64,000 nucleotides of DNA from Fictibacillus sp. BK138 (GTDB lineage Bacteria > Bacillota > Bacilli > Bacillales > Fictibacillaceae). The stretch is from assembly GCF_004216955.1 (NCBI RefSeq), contig NZ_SGXL01000001.1:2982061-3046060 (forward strand), given 5' to 3'. Each line of letters starts with the position of its first letter. Position 1 is the stretch's first letter. The notes below the pieces were generated by a model. The model saw nothing but the letters and a program-made list of their open reading frames with translations, had not been told where the DNA came from and ran no database searches. The translations under genes were made by a program, and so were the position numbers. Positions 8,006 to 15,554 of the stretch are shown piece by piece.

Positions 8006-8795
8006 ATGATCACTCTTAAACAATCGTTTAATCTAGTTGCCCCATCCTATGAAAGATATCGTCCAAATTACCCTGATCAACTCTATAAAGACATTTTTCA
8101 TTACGCTAATTTACAACCAGAGGCTAACCCTCCTGGAAATCGGCTGCGGAACTGGAAAAGCAACAGAAGGTTTTATTGCACAAGATTTTACAAACATTAC
8201 ATGTATCGAATATGGCGAGAACCTCGCAAAGCTCACACAAGACAAGTTTTCAGCACATCCAAACGTAAAGATCGTTCATTCAGCTTTCGAGGACTGGCAT
8301 TCAGATGACAAGTATGACCTTGCCTTCTCTGGAACCGCTTTTCACTTCATTCCAGCTGAAATCGGATATCCAAATACAGCTTCATCCTTAAAGAAAGACG
8401 GAGTATCTGCCTTCTTTTGGTTCGCTCACATCGCTTCCGACGAACCTGTTTATAAATCTATTAGAAGTGCCTATCAAAAGTATGCGCCGCACTTAGATGA
8501 CAATACCATCCCCTCTATAGAAGAATTTATTAAAGAACGCAGCGACCTCTCTCTGCAATCCGGTCACTTTCATCAATTACAAGTTCATACGTACAAATGG
8601 GATCAAATCTACACACCACAAGACTATATCGGACTATTAAACACACATTCGGGGCATCAGGTGCTTCCACAAGAGCAAAAGGATAACTTATTCAGTGGAA
8701 TTGAGAAAGCAATACTGAAACACGGGGAAACAATCATTAAAAAACACGCTGTAGCCTTATTTTTAGCCAGGAAAAAGCAACTTAATCTCGCCTAA
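8006..8795 (+). pseudogene. Class I SAM methyltransferase, frameshifted
   Basis: The N-terminal part (FNLVAPSYERYRPNYPDQLYKDI) begins at ATG 8006, 10 nt after GAGAAGGTG. The SAM-binding motif I (LLEIGCGTGKATEGF) and the rest continue in a frame shifted by one base. Removing one base near 8125-8130 joins the halves as LQPEA-TLLEIGCGTG, giving a normal ~262-residue methyltransferase of the FNxVAxxYxxxRPxYP type. The downstream part is intact to its stop at 8795. Either the gene recently broke or the assembly has a one-base error; the lack of other damage favours a recent or artefactual event. Confidence 0.85.
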
Positions 8796-8823
8796 AAACA
8801 CACTTTCTACATCGACCAGAACA

Positions 8824-8916
8824 ATCACATAAAAAAGCAGTACAATCACATAAATATCAAAGCGAATCACATAAAAAAACGGCTTAATCACATAAAAAAG
8901 ACCCTCTATCACATAA
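8824..8916. repeat. Tandem array B, 21-bp unit
   Basis: ATCACATAA occurs five times, starting at 8824, 8845, 8866, 8887 and 8908, exactly 21 bp apart, with AAAA-rich sequence after most copies and variable ~8-bp linkers. It lies between two convergent gene ends. The minus strand reads as a stop-free FYVI heptad repeat, which I treat as a by-product of the 21-bp period. Confidence 0.92.
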
Positions 8917-8960
8917 TTTAACAATAATATCCAATTCGTATCCTCCTCAACTGGACACAC

Positions 8961-8999
8961 AAAAGAACCAGCGTCAGACTCAAGGTCTGCTCGCTGGCT
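8961..8999 (-). terminator. Terminator of the ArsA-like operon
   Basis: Minus-strand GCCAGCGAGCAGACC pairs with GTCTGACGCTGG, then TTCTTTTG, directly after the stop at 9004. Confidence 0.85.
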
Positions 9000-9003
9000 C
9001 CCA

Positions 9004-9936
9004 TTACACATTCTGCAATTTAACCGTTTCAAGAAACCGACTGTACTCTTCTAATCCATCTCTTGTGGCGATGTCATGATCAAACATCGGTACATAGACT
9101 TTGTCCGTATCTTTAAACATCTGTTTGATTTCCTCAAGATACGGCCGCTCTGCTTCTTTACGATTCCGCATGAACGAACCTTCTACATCCTCTGGGATCA
9201 CTTTGTTCACAATGATCTTGCTTACGGAGATGCCATGTTCTTTTAAGGTATTCACGGCACTTGCGGTCTCCAGTATCGGAAGCCGCTCAGGGTTCAGAAC
9301 CATCATATATGTTACTTTTTCCTTATCAATGATCAATTCTCTTACCTTACTAAACTTCTGCCTTCTGGCTTGCAGCACATCATAGATTGGGTCTTCTCTC
9401 GTTTCGCCGTCATACAGAAGCTGAGTGTAGTTGTCCTGGACTTTTTTACGTTTCTCCAACAGCCCATCCATCCAAACTCCCATGAATTCCGGTAAAAGGA
9501 GCAGCCTTAACGTATGTCCCGTCGGCGCTGTATCGAACACAACCGCATCATAGTCCTTGCTGTCCTCCAGCAAAATCGAGGTCATCTTATCAAATACAGC
9601 CGCTTCTGCAGCACCTGGTGATTTTCCTGCTAGATCCAGCTGGCGGTGAACCTCTTCAAGCATCGTCACTTTGACCAGTCCTTTAATATTTTGCTTCACC
9701 TGAGCCATGTACGTTATGGCCTCCTGGTCTGAATCAATTTCGATCAGATCCAAATTTGGTGCTACTTGTGTCTTCCCCTTGACCTTTTTAATCTGAAAAA
9801 GGTCACCTGTATTGTGTGCCGGATCCGTTGAGACGAGCAATGTCCGTTTTCCTTCTCTTGCGCACATTACAGCAAATGCAGAAGCCGTTGTACTTTTACC
9901 AACTCCGCCTTTTCCCCCAATAAAATATACCTTCAT
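9004..9936 (-). CDS. ArsA/Get3 (TRC40)-family ATPase
   Basis: 310-residue deviant-Walker-A ATPase. Walker A is GGKGGVGKSTT at residues 7-17 with the signature Lys9, switch I region STDPAHNTGDLF is near 36, and DTAPTGHTLRLL near 140. The family includes arsenite-pump ATPases and Get3 tail-anchored protein targeting factors. No arsB, arsC or arsR is nearby, and it lacks the second half found in classic ArsA, so arsenic export is not supported. It is co-transcribed with the cory-CC-star gene 11 bp upstream, an association known in other Bacillaceae. Confidence 0.88.
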   Translation of the reverse strand: MKVYFIGGKGGVGKSTTASAFAVMCAREGKRTLLVSTDPAHNTGDLFQIKKVKGKTQVAPNLDLIEIDSDQEAITYMAQVKQNIKGLVKVTMLEEVHRQLDLAGKSPGAAEAAVFDKMTSILLEDSKDYDAVVFDTAPTGHTLRLLLLPEFMGVWMDGLLEKRKKVQDNYTQLLYDGETREDPIYDVLQARRQKFSKVRELIIDKEKVTYMMVLNPERLPILETASAVNTLKEHGISVSKIIVNKVIPEDVEGSFMRNRKEAERPYLEEIKQMFKDTDKVYVPMFDHDIATRDGLEEYSRFLETVKLQNV

Positions 9937-9947
9937 CTTTATCTCTC

Positions 9948-10211
9948 CTAACAGCAGCGAATTCCTTCTAAAGGTGATTTATCCATGCCCATCCTTACAT
10001 GCCAATCGTGAAATTTATCGAGTAGCAATGGATACAGTTCAAGTGTGTAATAATAGGCAGGGTTTGGGATCCCAAGCATTTCTGAAACACATAAAAGCAT
10101 AAAAAGATCCTCTTCATCTCTTAATTCTCTTGCTATCTCTGCACGGTGCGGCTGCTTCAAAATTTGATCATACAGATCTACCACGGCTTTTAATTTTTCT
10201 GTAAATGACAT
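9948..10211 (-). CDS. cory-CC-star protein
   Basis: 87-residue mostly helical protein whose C-terminus is ...SPLEGIRCC followed by the stop. The terminal Cys-Cys is the defining feature of the cory-CC-star family. It is the first gene of a two-gene operon with an ArsA/Get3-type ATPase, separated by 11 bp. AAGGAGG lies 11 nt before the ATG. Its function is unknown; the terminal Cys pair could be a metal or persulfide ligand presented to the ATPase, but that is inference. Confidence 0.8.
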   Translation of the reverse strand: MSFTEKLKAVVDLYDQILKQPHRAEIARELRDEEDLFMLLCVSEMLGIPNPAYYYTLELYPLLLDKFHDWHVRMGMDKSPLEGIRCC

Positions 10212-10234
10212 GATGCCTGCTGCCTCCTTCTTGA

Positions 10235-10267
10235 AAAGAAAGTAGAGACTATCAAAATAGCCTCTAC
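10235..10267 (-). terminator. Terminator of cstA
   Basis: Minus-strand GTAGAGGCTAT-TTTG-ATAGTCTCTAC followed by TTTCTTTTC, just past the stop at 10280. Confidence 0.85.
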
Positions 10268-10279
10268 CCTACTTCTTAT

Positions 10280-12022
10280 TTACATATCCGTAGATAATGG
10301 TTCAACCGTCTTTTTCCTAAATGTAGACAGCGCTTCTAAGATGATCCAGAGCGTAAAGCCGAGTATCAAGCTTCCGAAGATAAAGAGCAGCATGTTCACA
10401 TCATTATCTCCCATTCCAGACCACGTGAAGACAACCTGCTGAATCATCGCCCAAAGCGTCATGAAAAACACGAAAAGCATCGGGATCAGTGTTACCATGT
10501 AATTTCGTCCAAGACGTTTCAGCCAGATCGTGATAAGCAATAAGCTTATCCCCGCTAACAGCTGGTTGCTTGTTCCAAACAGCGGCCATAATAGGTATCC
10601 TCCAGATCCAAAACCGTTCGGGCCTTGCGGAAGAATAACAAGTGCTGTTGAAGATACAGCTGCAATGGACGTTGCAACGTGCTTCTTTTCTAATGAAGGC
10701 ATGTTGTATTCAACACCAAGCTCAGAAATGATATAACGCATCAAACGAAAAGATGTGTCTAGTGATGTTGCAGCAAAACTTACGATGATAACTGCAACGA
10801 TCGTAGCAGCAATATCTGCTGGGATCCAAAGTCCTGTAGCGAGTTGAGCCGCCCCTTGGATGAAAGCTCCGAGACCGCCCGAACTAGCAGCAGCAAAGCT
10901 GTTGTAAGTTGCTAAAAAGTCACCTTGAGTAGCAAAAACCGTTGAAACCGCAATGATTGCAATCAATGCAAGCGTCCCTTCACCAACAGCACCTGCATAA
11001 CCTACAAAGCGTGCATCCGTTTCTTTATCAAGCTGTTTAGATGTTGTTCCTGAAGATACGAGACCGTGGAACCCTGAGATCGCACCGCATGCAATCGTGA
11101 TAAATAATAACGGGAACCAAGGAACATCTCCTGCAGCAGCGTTCACAGCTGGAGCTGTAATTTTAGGCTGTAGGAAAACAAGTCCCAAGTAAAGCATTAA
11201 CAAACCTACTACTAATTGGTGGGAGTTGATGTAATCACGCGGCTGCAGAAGCTTCCACACCGGAAGAACGGATGAAATATAGCAGTACACCATCAAAATA
11301 ACAATCCAGACTAAGAATGACGATCCCACAGCTCCTAGACCAAAGATACCGGCAGCCTCAGCACCGCCAAAGTATTTTACTAGATCGATTTGAAGAAAAG
11401 GAACCTTACTCGAGAGTATGGCTGTTCCATACATAATCACCAATGCGATGATGGATGGGATAAGCATCTCTTTCTTTCTTTTGTATACTGCATAACCAAT
11501 CCAAACCGCGAGTGGAATCTCGATAAAAATCGGCAGTACACTTGCTGGGAACTTAATAAACAGATTTGAAATTACCCATGCAAATACAGCGTTAACCATT
11601 AACATCAAGATAAGAATAATGAATAAGAACATAACCTTTGCACGTTTACCAATAATCGTGCTCGTAATCGTACCAACCGACTGACCTTTATGTCTTGCCG
11701 ATAGGACGAGCGTTCCGAAATCATGGATACCTGCAGCAAATACTGTACCAAGTATCACCCATAAAAATGCAGGCAGCCAGCCCCAATACAAGGCAATCGC
11801 TGGACCTACAATCGGTGAAGCCCCTGCTACTGATGAAAAGTGATGCCCCCAGAGTACAAATTTGTTTGTTGGGACAAAGTCCACCCCATCGTTGAACTTG
11901 TGTGCCGGTGTTACATAATTCGGGTCCAGCTTATAGATTTTTTCAGCTACAAACTTAGAGTAATATTTGTACCCGAATGCAAACATTGCCATCCCAATAA
12001 TGGCTAACCAAATGGAATTCAT
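10280..12022 (-). CDS. cstA: Carbon starvation protein CstA (peptide/pyruvate transporter)
   Basis: 580 residues with many membrane helices. It opens with the CstA core (PTNKFVLWGHHFSSVAGASPIVGPAIA) and carries GAISGFHGLVSSGTTSKQ and the DTSFRLMRYIISE segment. Family members import peptides or pyruvate during carbon limitation and are driven by ion gradients. AAGGAGGGGG precedes the ATG. A cre-like site sits between the -35 and -10 of its promoter (12063-12092), which fits repression by CcpA while sugar is available. It is a single-gene unit with its own terminator; no btsS/btsR-like sensor is adjacent. Confidence 0.92.
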   Translation of the reverse strand: MNSIWLAIIGMAMFAFGYKYYSKFVAEKIYKLDPNYVTPAHKFNDGVDFVPTNKFVLWGHHFSSVAGASPIVGPAIALYWGWLPAFLWVILGTVFAAGIHDFGTLVLSARHKGQSVGTITSTIIGKRAKVMFLFIILILMLMVNAVFAWVISNLFIKFPASVLPIFIEIPLAVWIGYAVYKRKKEMLIPSIIALVIMYGTAILSSKVPFLQIDLVKYFGGAEAAGIFGLGAVGSSFLVWIVILMVYCYISSVLPVWKLLQPRDYINSHQLVVGLLMLYLGLVFLQPKITAPAVNAAAGDVPWFPLLFITIACGAISGFHGLVSSGTTSKQLDKETDARFVGYAGAVGEGTLALIAIIAVSTVFATQGDFLATYNSFAAASSGGLGAFIQGAAQLATGLWIPADIAATIVAVIIVSFAATSLDTSFRLMRYIISELGVEYNMPSLEKKHVATSIAAVSSTALVILPQGPNGFGSGGYLLWPLFGTSNQLLAGISLLLITIWLKRLGRNYMVTLIPMLFVFFMTLWAMIQQVVFTWSGMGDNDVNMLLFIFGSLILGFTLWIILEALSTFRKKTVEPLSTDM

Positions 12023-12062
12023 CTTTGATAACCCCCTCCTTATGACCTGGTCTTACATCTAA

Positions 12063-12092
12063 ATCATAATTGAAAGCGTTCGCACTAGTCAA
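12063..12092 (-). promoter_or_regulatory. cstA promoter with embedded cre site
   Basis: On the minus strand, TTGACT (rc of 12087-12092), 18-nt spacer and TATGAT (rc of 12063-12068) form a sigma-A promoter. TGAAAGCGTTCGCA at 12071-12084 matches the cre consensus TGWNANCGNTNWCA at all but one position and fills the spacer, so bound CcpA would block RNA polymerase. Confidence 0.75.
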
Positions 12093-12264
12093 TATATTCT
12101 GAATATTTACTTCAGAAAGAGCCAAAGAATTTCTCCATCCATTGTCCTGCTATTTACTTTTTGAATATTTATCTAGGGAACGAGTACTATTGTTTCGACA
12201 TTTTGGAGGATTTTTATCGATTAGGCGAGAAATATGGAGAAAACAAAGAAAGGGGGAAAAGGAA

Positions 12265-12387
12265 ATGAGTGAAGTGATTATTCGAAATCTGGTAAGACGT
12301 CATTTCACCAAGAAAAACATCCAAGACCCACAATTACAGCAGCTGCTCGTTCACTTTCTTCTTTCAGTCAGGAAAGAACGAAATTAG
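12265..12387 (+). CDS. Small basic protein, 40 aa, unknown
   Basis: A 40-residue basic, probably helical peptide (MSEVIIRNLVRRHFTKKNIQ ... LLSVRKERN). The ATG has AAAGGGGG and a second purine-rich stretch just upstream, and a proper terminator follows at 12440. These make it a likely real gene despite its size. It is divergent from cstA. No family recognised. Confidence 0.55.
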   Translation: MSEVIIRNLVRRHFTKKNIQDPQLQQLLVHFLLSVRKERN

Positions 12388-12439
12388 ATAAAAGTTTCAG
12401 CAAGACTCAGCAATATTAACTTAAACAATCATTCATTTT

Positions 12440-12469
12440 AGAGCACCTGCATATTCAGGTGCTCTTTTT
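12440..12469 (+). terminator. Terminator of the 40-aa gene
   Basis: AGAGCACCTG-CATATT-CAGGTGCTCTTTTTG. Confidence 0.9.
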
Positions 12470-12474
12470 GTTGT

Positions 12475-12501
12475 AAAAAAAGAAAACCCTGAATCGGGTT
12501 T
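12475..12501 (-). terminator. Terminator of the marR-type gene
   Basis: Minus-strand AACCCGATTCAGGGTT followed by TTCTTTTTTT. Confidence 0.8.
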
Positions 12502-12521
12502 CGAAAGTTTTAGATAAGAAT

Positions 12522-12965
12522 CTATCTTGATACCTTGCTGCTTCTTAATTGCCCCATCGATCTAGTTAGAATTTTTAACGAATGAACAACCGTATCCCGT
12601 TCGAATTCATTCATTTGCGAAAAGATCTCATCTAAATTTGAATTAACTATGATAGCAATATCATCTGCAGTCCGCTTCCCTTTTTCTGTTAAAGATAAAA
12701 AATAATATCGTTTATCTGCCGGGTTGGCACTTTTCATTACAAGTCCCATTTTTATAAGCGTCTGGATCTGCCGGCTGAAAGTTGTAATGTCAATTCCCAG
12801 CAAATCTGCAATCTGCTGCATGGAAGGTGCGTTCTGCTTATCAATTTCGTAAAGGATATGACTATGTACCAGTGAAATGCCTGACCCCTCAATACGGCAG
12901 CAATCTTTCTCAAGATTATTATATCTTCTGTTCAGAACATGAAATAAGCTTCTTACATCCTCCAT
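12522..12965 (-). CDS. MarR-family transcriptional regulator
   Basis: 147-residue winged-helix regulator. The recognition region is PSMQQIADLLGIDITTFSRQIQTLIKMGLV, and the wing carries the family DxRxxxxxLTxxG pattern (NPADKRYYFLSLTEKG). An N-terminal Cys pair (C22-C23, KDCCRIEG) is unusual and could make it sensitive to thiols or metals; that is inference. Start at ATG 12965, with AAGGTGG 8 nt upstream. The target is unknown. Array C lies directly upstream. Confidence 0.88.
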   Translation of the reverse strand: MEDVRSLFHVLNRRYNNLEKDCCRIEGSGISLVHSHILYEIDKQNAPSMQQIADLLGIDITTFSRQIQTLIKMGLVMKSANPADKRYYFLSLTEKGKRTADDIAIIVNSNLDEIFSQMNEFERDTVVHSLKILTRSMGQLRSSKVSR

Positions 12966-13132
12966 ATTTGACACCACCTTAGCTACCACTATAAGTGAAA
13001 ATCTTTAAAAAAGAAAAGAAAATACTTATTAAAAAAATACTTGGAAAATTCAGGTGTGGAAGAAAGATTTGCTGAGGAGGATCGATGGGGTTTATATGTT
13101 TTTACGGTTCGTGTTCTTTTTTCTGTTACACG

Positions 13133-13229
13133 TTCGCCGAAAGAAAGGTCTTTTCCGCCGATAAACGTGTTATTTTCGCCTGTAAAAATACTGTTTCCGC
13201 CTGAAGTCGACAAATTCTCGCCGATAAGA
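13133..13229. repeat. Tandem array C, 21-bp unit
   Basis: The core CGCC preceded by TT/TC and followed by GATAA- or TGTAA-like sequence occurs at 13135, 13156, 13177, 13198 and 13219, exactly 21 bp apart in all four steps. Fullest copies read TTCCGCCGATAAA and TTTCGCCTGTAAA. The array occupies the space upstream of both the MarR gene (minus) and a small XRE gene (plus). The minus strand reads as a glycine-rich heptad repeat without stops, but no start signal supports a gene. Confidence 0.9.
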
Positions 13230-13593
13230 ACCGTTCTCCCTTCATCCATCAAGCGAAAAAGCTGCTACAATTTACTCAGGACATTATTAAGTATTCAGAA
13301 ATTTTTTTACAAGAATAATTAATGACTGATCATGTTCTTTTGAATAGGATACTCAAAAAAACCTATCTACATAAGGCTTTTTCTGTGTCTTCAAGTGATT
13401 TCCTGCATCAAATAAAAGAAAATCAACCATTTGTTTTAGGATTTTTTTACTAAAAAAATTTAACTAATGAACATCATTTCTTTCCCATATTAGTCCGAAA
13501 GATGTAGAAAAATGTATAAAAAGGTTTTAATTTTTTTCCAGCGGGTAACCAATAGTATAGAGAAAAAGCAAATGACTTGGGGGTATCATCGAA

Positions 13594-13821
13594 ATGAATA
13601 AAGTGGAGCAGAAACGCAGTAAGCTTGGCATTTGGCTCGAACGGCATAATAGAGATACTGACTGGTTAACACGAACTTCAGGTTTAGAAAGAAAAACTAT
13701 AGAAGAATTAGCATCCAATCCTAGAAAAAGTCCAAGAATGATAACCATTCGTAAAATCTTATCTGCTGTTAAACGAGTTGATCCTACTATAAAAGTTAGT
13801 GATTTATGGGATTTGAATTAA
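13594..13821 (+). CDS. Small XRE-type helix-turn-helix protein
   Basis: 75 residues made of one helix-turn-helix domain (SKLGIWLERHNRDTDWLTRTSGLERKTIEELA, with a second helix pair in RMITIRKILSAVKRVDP). This is the Cro/C1 fold with no extra domain. A GGGGG-containing ribosome-binding site precedes the ATG and a strong terminator follows. Upstream DNA is A/T-rich with no recognised operator. The target is unknown; it may regulate itself, as such small proteins often do. Confidence 0.78.
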   Translation: MNKVEQKRSKLGIWLERHNRDTDWLTRTSGLERKTIEELASNPRKSPRMITIRKILSAVKRVDPTIKVSDLWDLN

Positions 13822-13859
13822 AACGTGCACTCAAGAAAATTGAGTGCACGTTTTTTTTT
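13821..13859 (+). terminator. Terminator between convergent genes
   Basis: AAACGTGCACTCAA...TTGAGTGCACGTTTTTTTTT, a 13-bp stem with a long T-run. Confidence 0.95.
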
Positions 13860-13861
13860 CG

Positions 13862-14674
13862 TTAATCGTTTTTAAATATTGAAAACCAATCAAAAATTTC
13901 TCTGTCTCGTTCTTTTTCAAACTTATTCAGTGCATGATCTCCGTCAGTATAAAGAACATACTTATATTTTAGATTATTTTTCGTTAGTAATTCTGCGAGT
14001 TCTTCAGCATCTTTATAGTCCACGCGGGAATCTGCATCCCCATGCAGAATAAGTGTAGGCGTTTTAATTTTATCAGGCCAAAGTAATGCAGATCGTTCAC
14101 AATATTCACTTCTTTTTTCTGAAAAGTCACCAATGCGATCAGCTAGAATACTCTCCATAGGGAATGCTAAAGGCCTGCGAAGTAAATTTGTCGGAGCACC
14201 AATCACTGCAGCCGCTTTTATATCAATTCCATACTTTATACAAAGATACGTCATCATACCCCCACGTGAATGTCCGATCATTACTTTATTTTTATTGTCT
14301 GCATAAGGCAGCTCATCTGCAAGCCAAGAAAGCGCGAAAACGTCCCGGACATCGTCACCCCCAAATGCATCCTTCCCCTCACCACCGTCATTCCCCCTAT
14401 ATTGAGAAGCTAAAACGACATATCCTTCTAAAGCATATTTGCTCAACCGATATAGACGCTCATCGTCAAGCTTTCCATATTCACCATTTCCTCCACGGTT
14501 ATAGATAAGAACTGGCAGCTTGTTATCAGATCTTGGCCGAATAATAAAACCAACTACTCTTAACTCATCTACCAAATATTCAATCCTGAATATTGTGATT
14601 TGACCTTCGAAATCACTGTGCACAGGAACCTCAACTTTTGAAATTAGTTTTCCGTCATTTTTATTTCTTTTCAT
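13862..14674 (-). CDS. Alpha/beta hydrolase, prolyl-oligopeptidase/acyl-esterase type
   Basis: 270-residue alpha/beta hydrolase. The nucleophile elbow is GHSRGGM near residue 133, the acid lies in LHGDADSRVDYKDAEEL, and the His in YTDGDHALNKF. The YNRGGNGEYG segment corresponds to the oxyanion region of S9-like dipeptidyl peptidase/esterase domains. There is no signal peptide, so it is cytoplasmic. AAGGGAG is 9 nt before the ATG. The substrate is unknown. Confidence 0.85.
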   Translation of the reverse strand: MKRNKNDGKLISKVEVPVHSDFEGQITIFRIEYLVDELRVVGFIIRPRSDNKLPVLIYNRGGNGEYGKLDDERLYRLSKYALEGYVVLASQYRGNDGGEGKDAFGGDDVRDVFALSWLADELPYADNKNKVMIGHSRGGMMTYLCIKYGIDIKAAAVIGAPTNLLRRPLAFPMESILADRIGDFSEKRSEYCERSALLWPDKIKTPTLILHGDADSRVDYKDAEELAELLTKNNLKYKYVLYTDGDHALNKFEKERDREIFDWFSIFKND

Positions 14675-14764
14675 CCATCAAATCTCCCTTTTTATAAACT
14701 GAATAGGAACAAACCAATGTTAGGAAGAAGCGATGATGAATGAAATTATAACTGGCTTTTCTAA

Positions 14765-14799
14765 ATAAAAAAGAGACCTTCGTAAGTACGATGGTCTCT
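14765..14799 (-). terminator. Terminator of the 27-aa peptide gene
   Basis: Minus-strand AGAGACC...GGTCTCT followed by TTTTTTAT. The stop codon of the small ORF overlaps the stem. Confidence 0.85.
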
Positions 14800-14881
14800 A
14801 ACATTTAACATTTCTATTTAAAGAGGCAGGCTGTGTAACAGACATCGTAATTGGTTTGTTCTGAAATTGTACTTTTGTCAC
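14798..14881 (-). CDS. 27-residue peptide gene beside ParB-like gene
   Basis: A GTG-started ORF behind AAAGGAGGGG (6 nt spacing), one of the strongest ribosome-binding sites in the window. The peptide starts MTKVQFQNKP and ends SLNRNVKC, is polar and basic, has no membrane helix, and ends in a single Cys. Its stop runs into a terminator. It lies 61 bp downstream of the ParB-like gene on the same strand and may share its transcript. No family recognised. It could be a signalling peptide, a modified peptide precursor or a small regulator; none is established. Confidence 0.55.
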   Translation of the reverse strand: MTKVQFQNKPITMSVTQPASLNRNVKC

Positions 14882-14942
14882 AACAGTCCCCTCCTTTATT
14901 CCCTTTATTTTCCTAACACTAAAATTGTACCCTATTTTTATT

Positions 14943-15437
14943 CTATTGGGTAGTTTTTTCCAAACATTCATCTACTTTTAATTTCATTGCAGTAATCACT
15001 GTTTTTTTGTACCGTATTGCTAAAATGAGAATTTTTGTTTTCTCAACACGGGATAAACTCTTAAATCGAGGTTCTTCTTTTAAAAAATTTCGGATAATGG
15101 AAATGCTCTTAGGGCTTAACTTATTAAAAAAATCCTTATTTTCCTTCTCCTGTTTATTCACATTGAATATTCGGCAAAACAAATATTTTAGCTCTGTGGA
15201 TAATTTATTTTCATCTATAATACAAGGAGCACATTTATTTTTTGTATGTTTTTGAAGATACTCATATCGATCATTTCCACTGATGATCGTGTAGGTACCA
15301 TCCTTTTCTTTTTTCACAACTAAAATGTGCATACAATCCCACATGATATTTCTAAGTTTTTTTATGTGCTCGGTTATTTTAACAGTGAGATTAGGCTTAA
15401 TTTTTCTTAACGGAATATATTGTACATTTAACCTCAT
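14943..15437 (-). CDS. ParB/sulfiredoxin-fold domain protein
   Basis: 164 residues. The N-terminal half (YIPLRKIKPNL..., then ILVVKKEKDGTYTIISGNDR) is the ParB N-terminal fold, with GNDRYEYL corresponding to the usual GxRR motif. The C-terminal half is basic and helical. It lacks the DNA-binding helix-turn-helix of true chromosome-partition ParB, so it is not Spo0J. ParB-fold proteins include CTPases, nucleases and small-molecule kinases. Start at ATG 15437 with AAAGGAGGAGG upstream. A micro-peptide gene follows. Confidence 0.72.
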   Translation of the reverse strand: MRLNVQYIPLRKIKPNLTVKITEHIKKLRNIMWDCMHILVVKKEKDGTYTIISGNDRYEYLQKHTKNKCAPCIIDENKLSTELKYLFCRIFNVNKQEKENKDFFNKLSPKSISIIRNFLKEEPRFKSLSRVEKTKILILAIRYKKTVITAMKLKVDECLEKTTQ

Positions 15438-15503
15438 CCGCTCCTCCTCCTTTTCGTGAGTAGGCATACAGCCAATATATGTTCAAATCTAAGCATTTGG
15501 AAC

Positions 15504-15547
15504 AATAAAAAAAACCATCGGGTGCCCAATAAGGGCTGGCCGATGGC
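15504..15547 (-). terminator. Terminator of the desaturase gene
   Basis: Minus-strand GCCATCGG...CCGATGG followed by TTTTTTTTATT, directly after the stop at 15555. Confidence 0.88.
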
Positions 15548-15554
15548 TTACATA

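Noticed and set aside
8763-9032. Minus-strand open frame with repeated FYVI
   Set aside because: By-product of array B, overlapping the ArsA-like gene end and its terminator; no start signal.
9004-10211. Arsenic resistance operon
   Set aside because: No arsB/acr3, arsC or arsR next to the ATPase; the CC-star partner points elsewhere.
12989-13252. Minus-strand open frame with glycine-rich heptad repeats
   Set aside because: It is the translation of array C; the 21-bp period keeps one frame open. No ribosome-binding site and no family resemblance.
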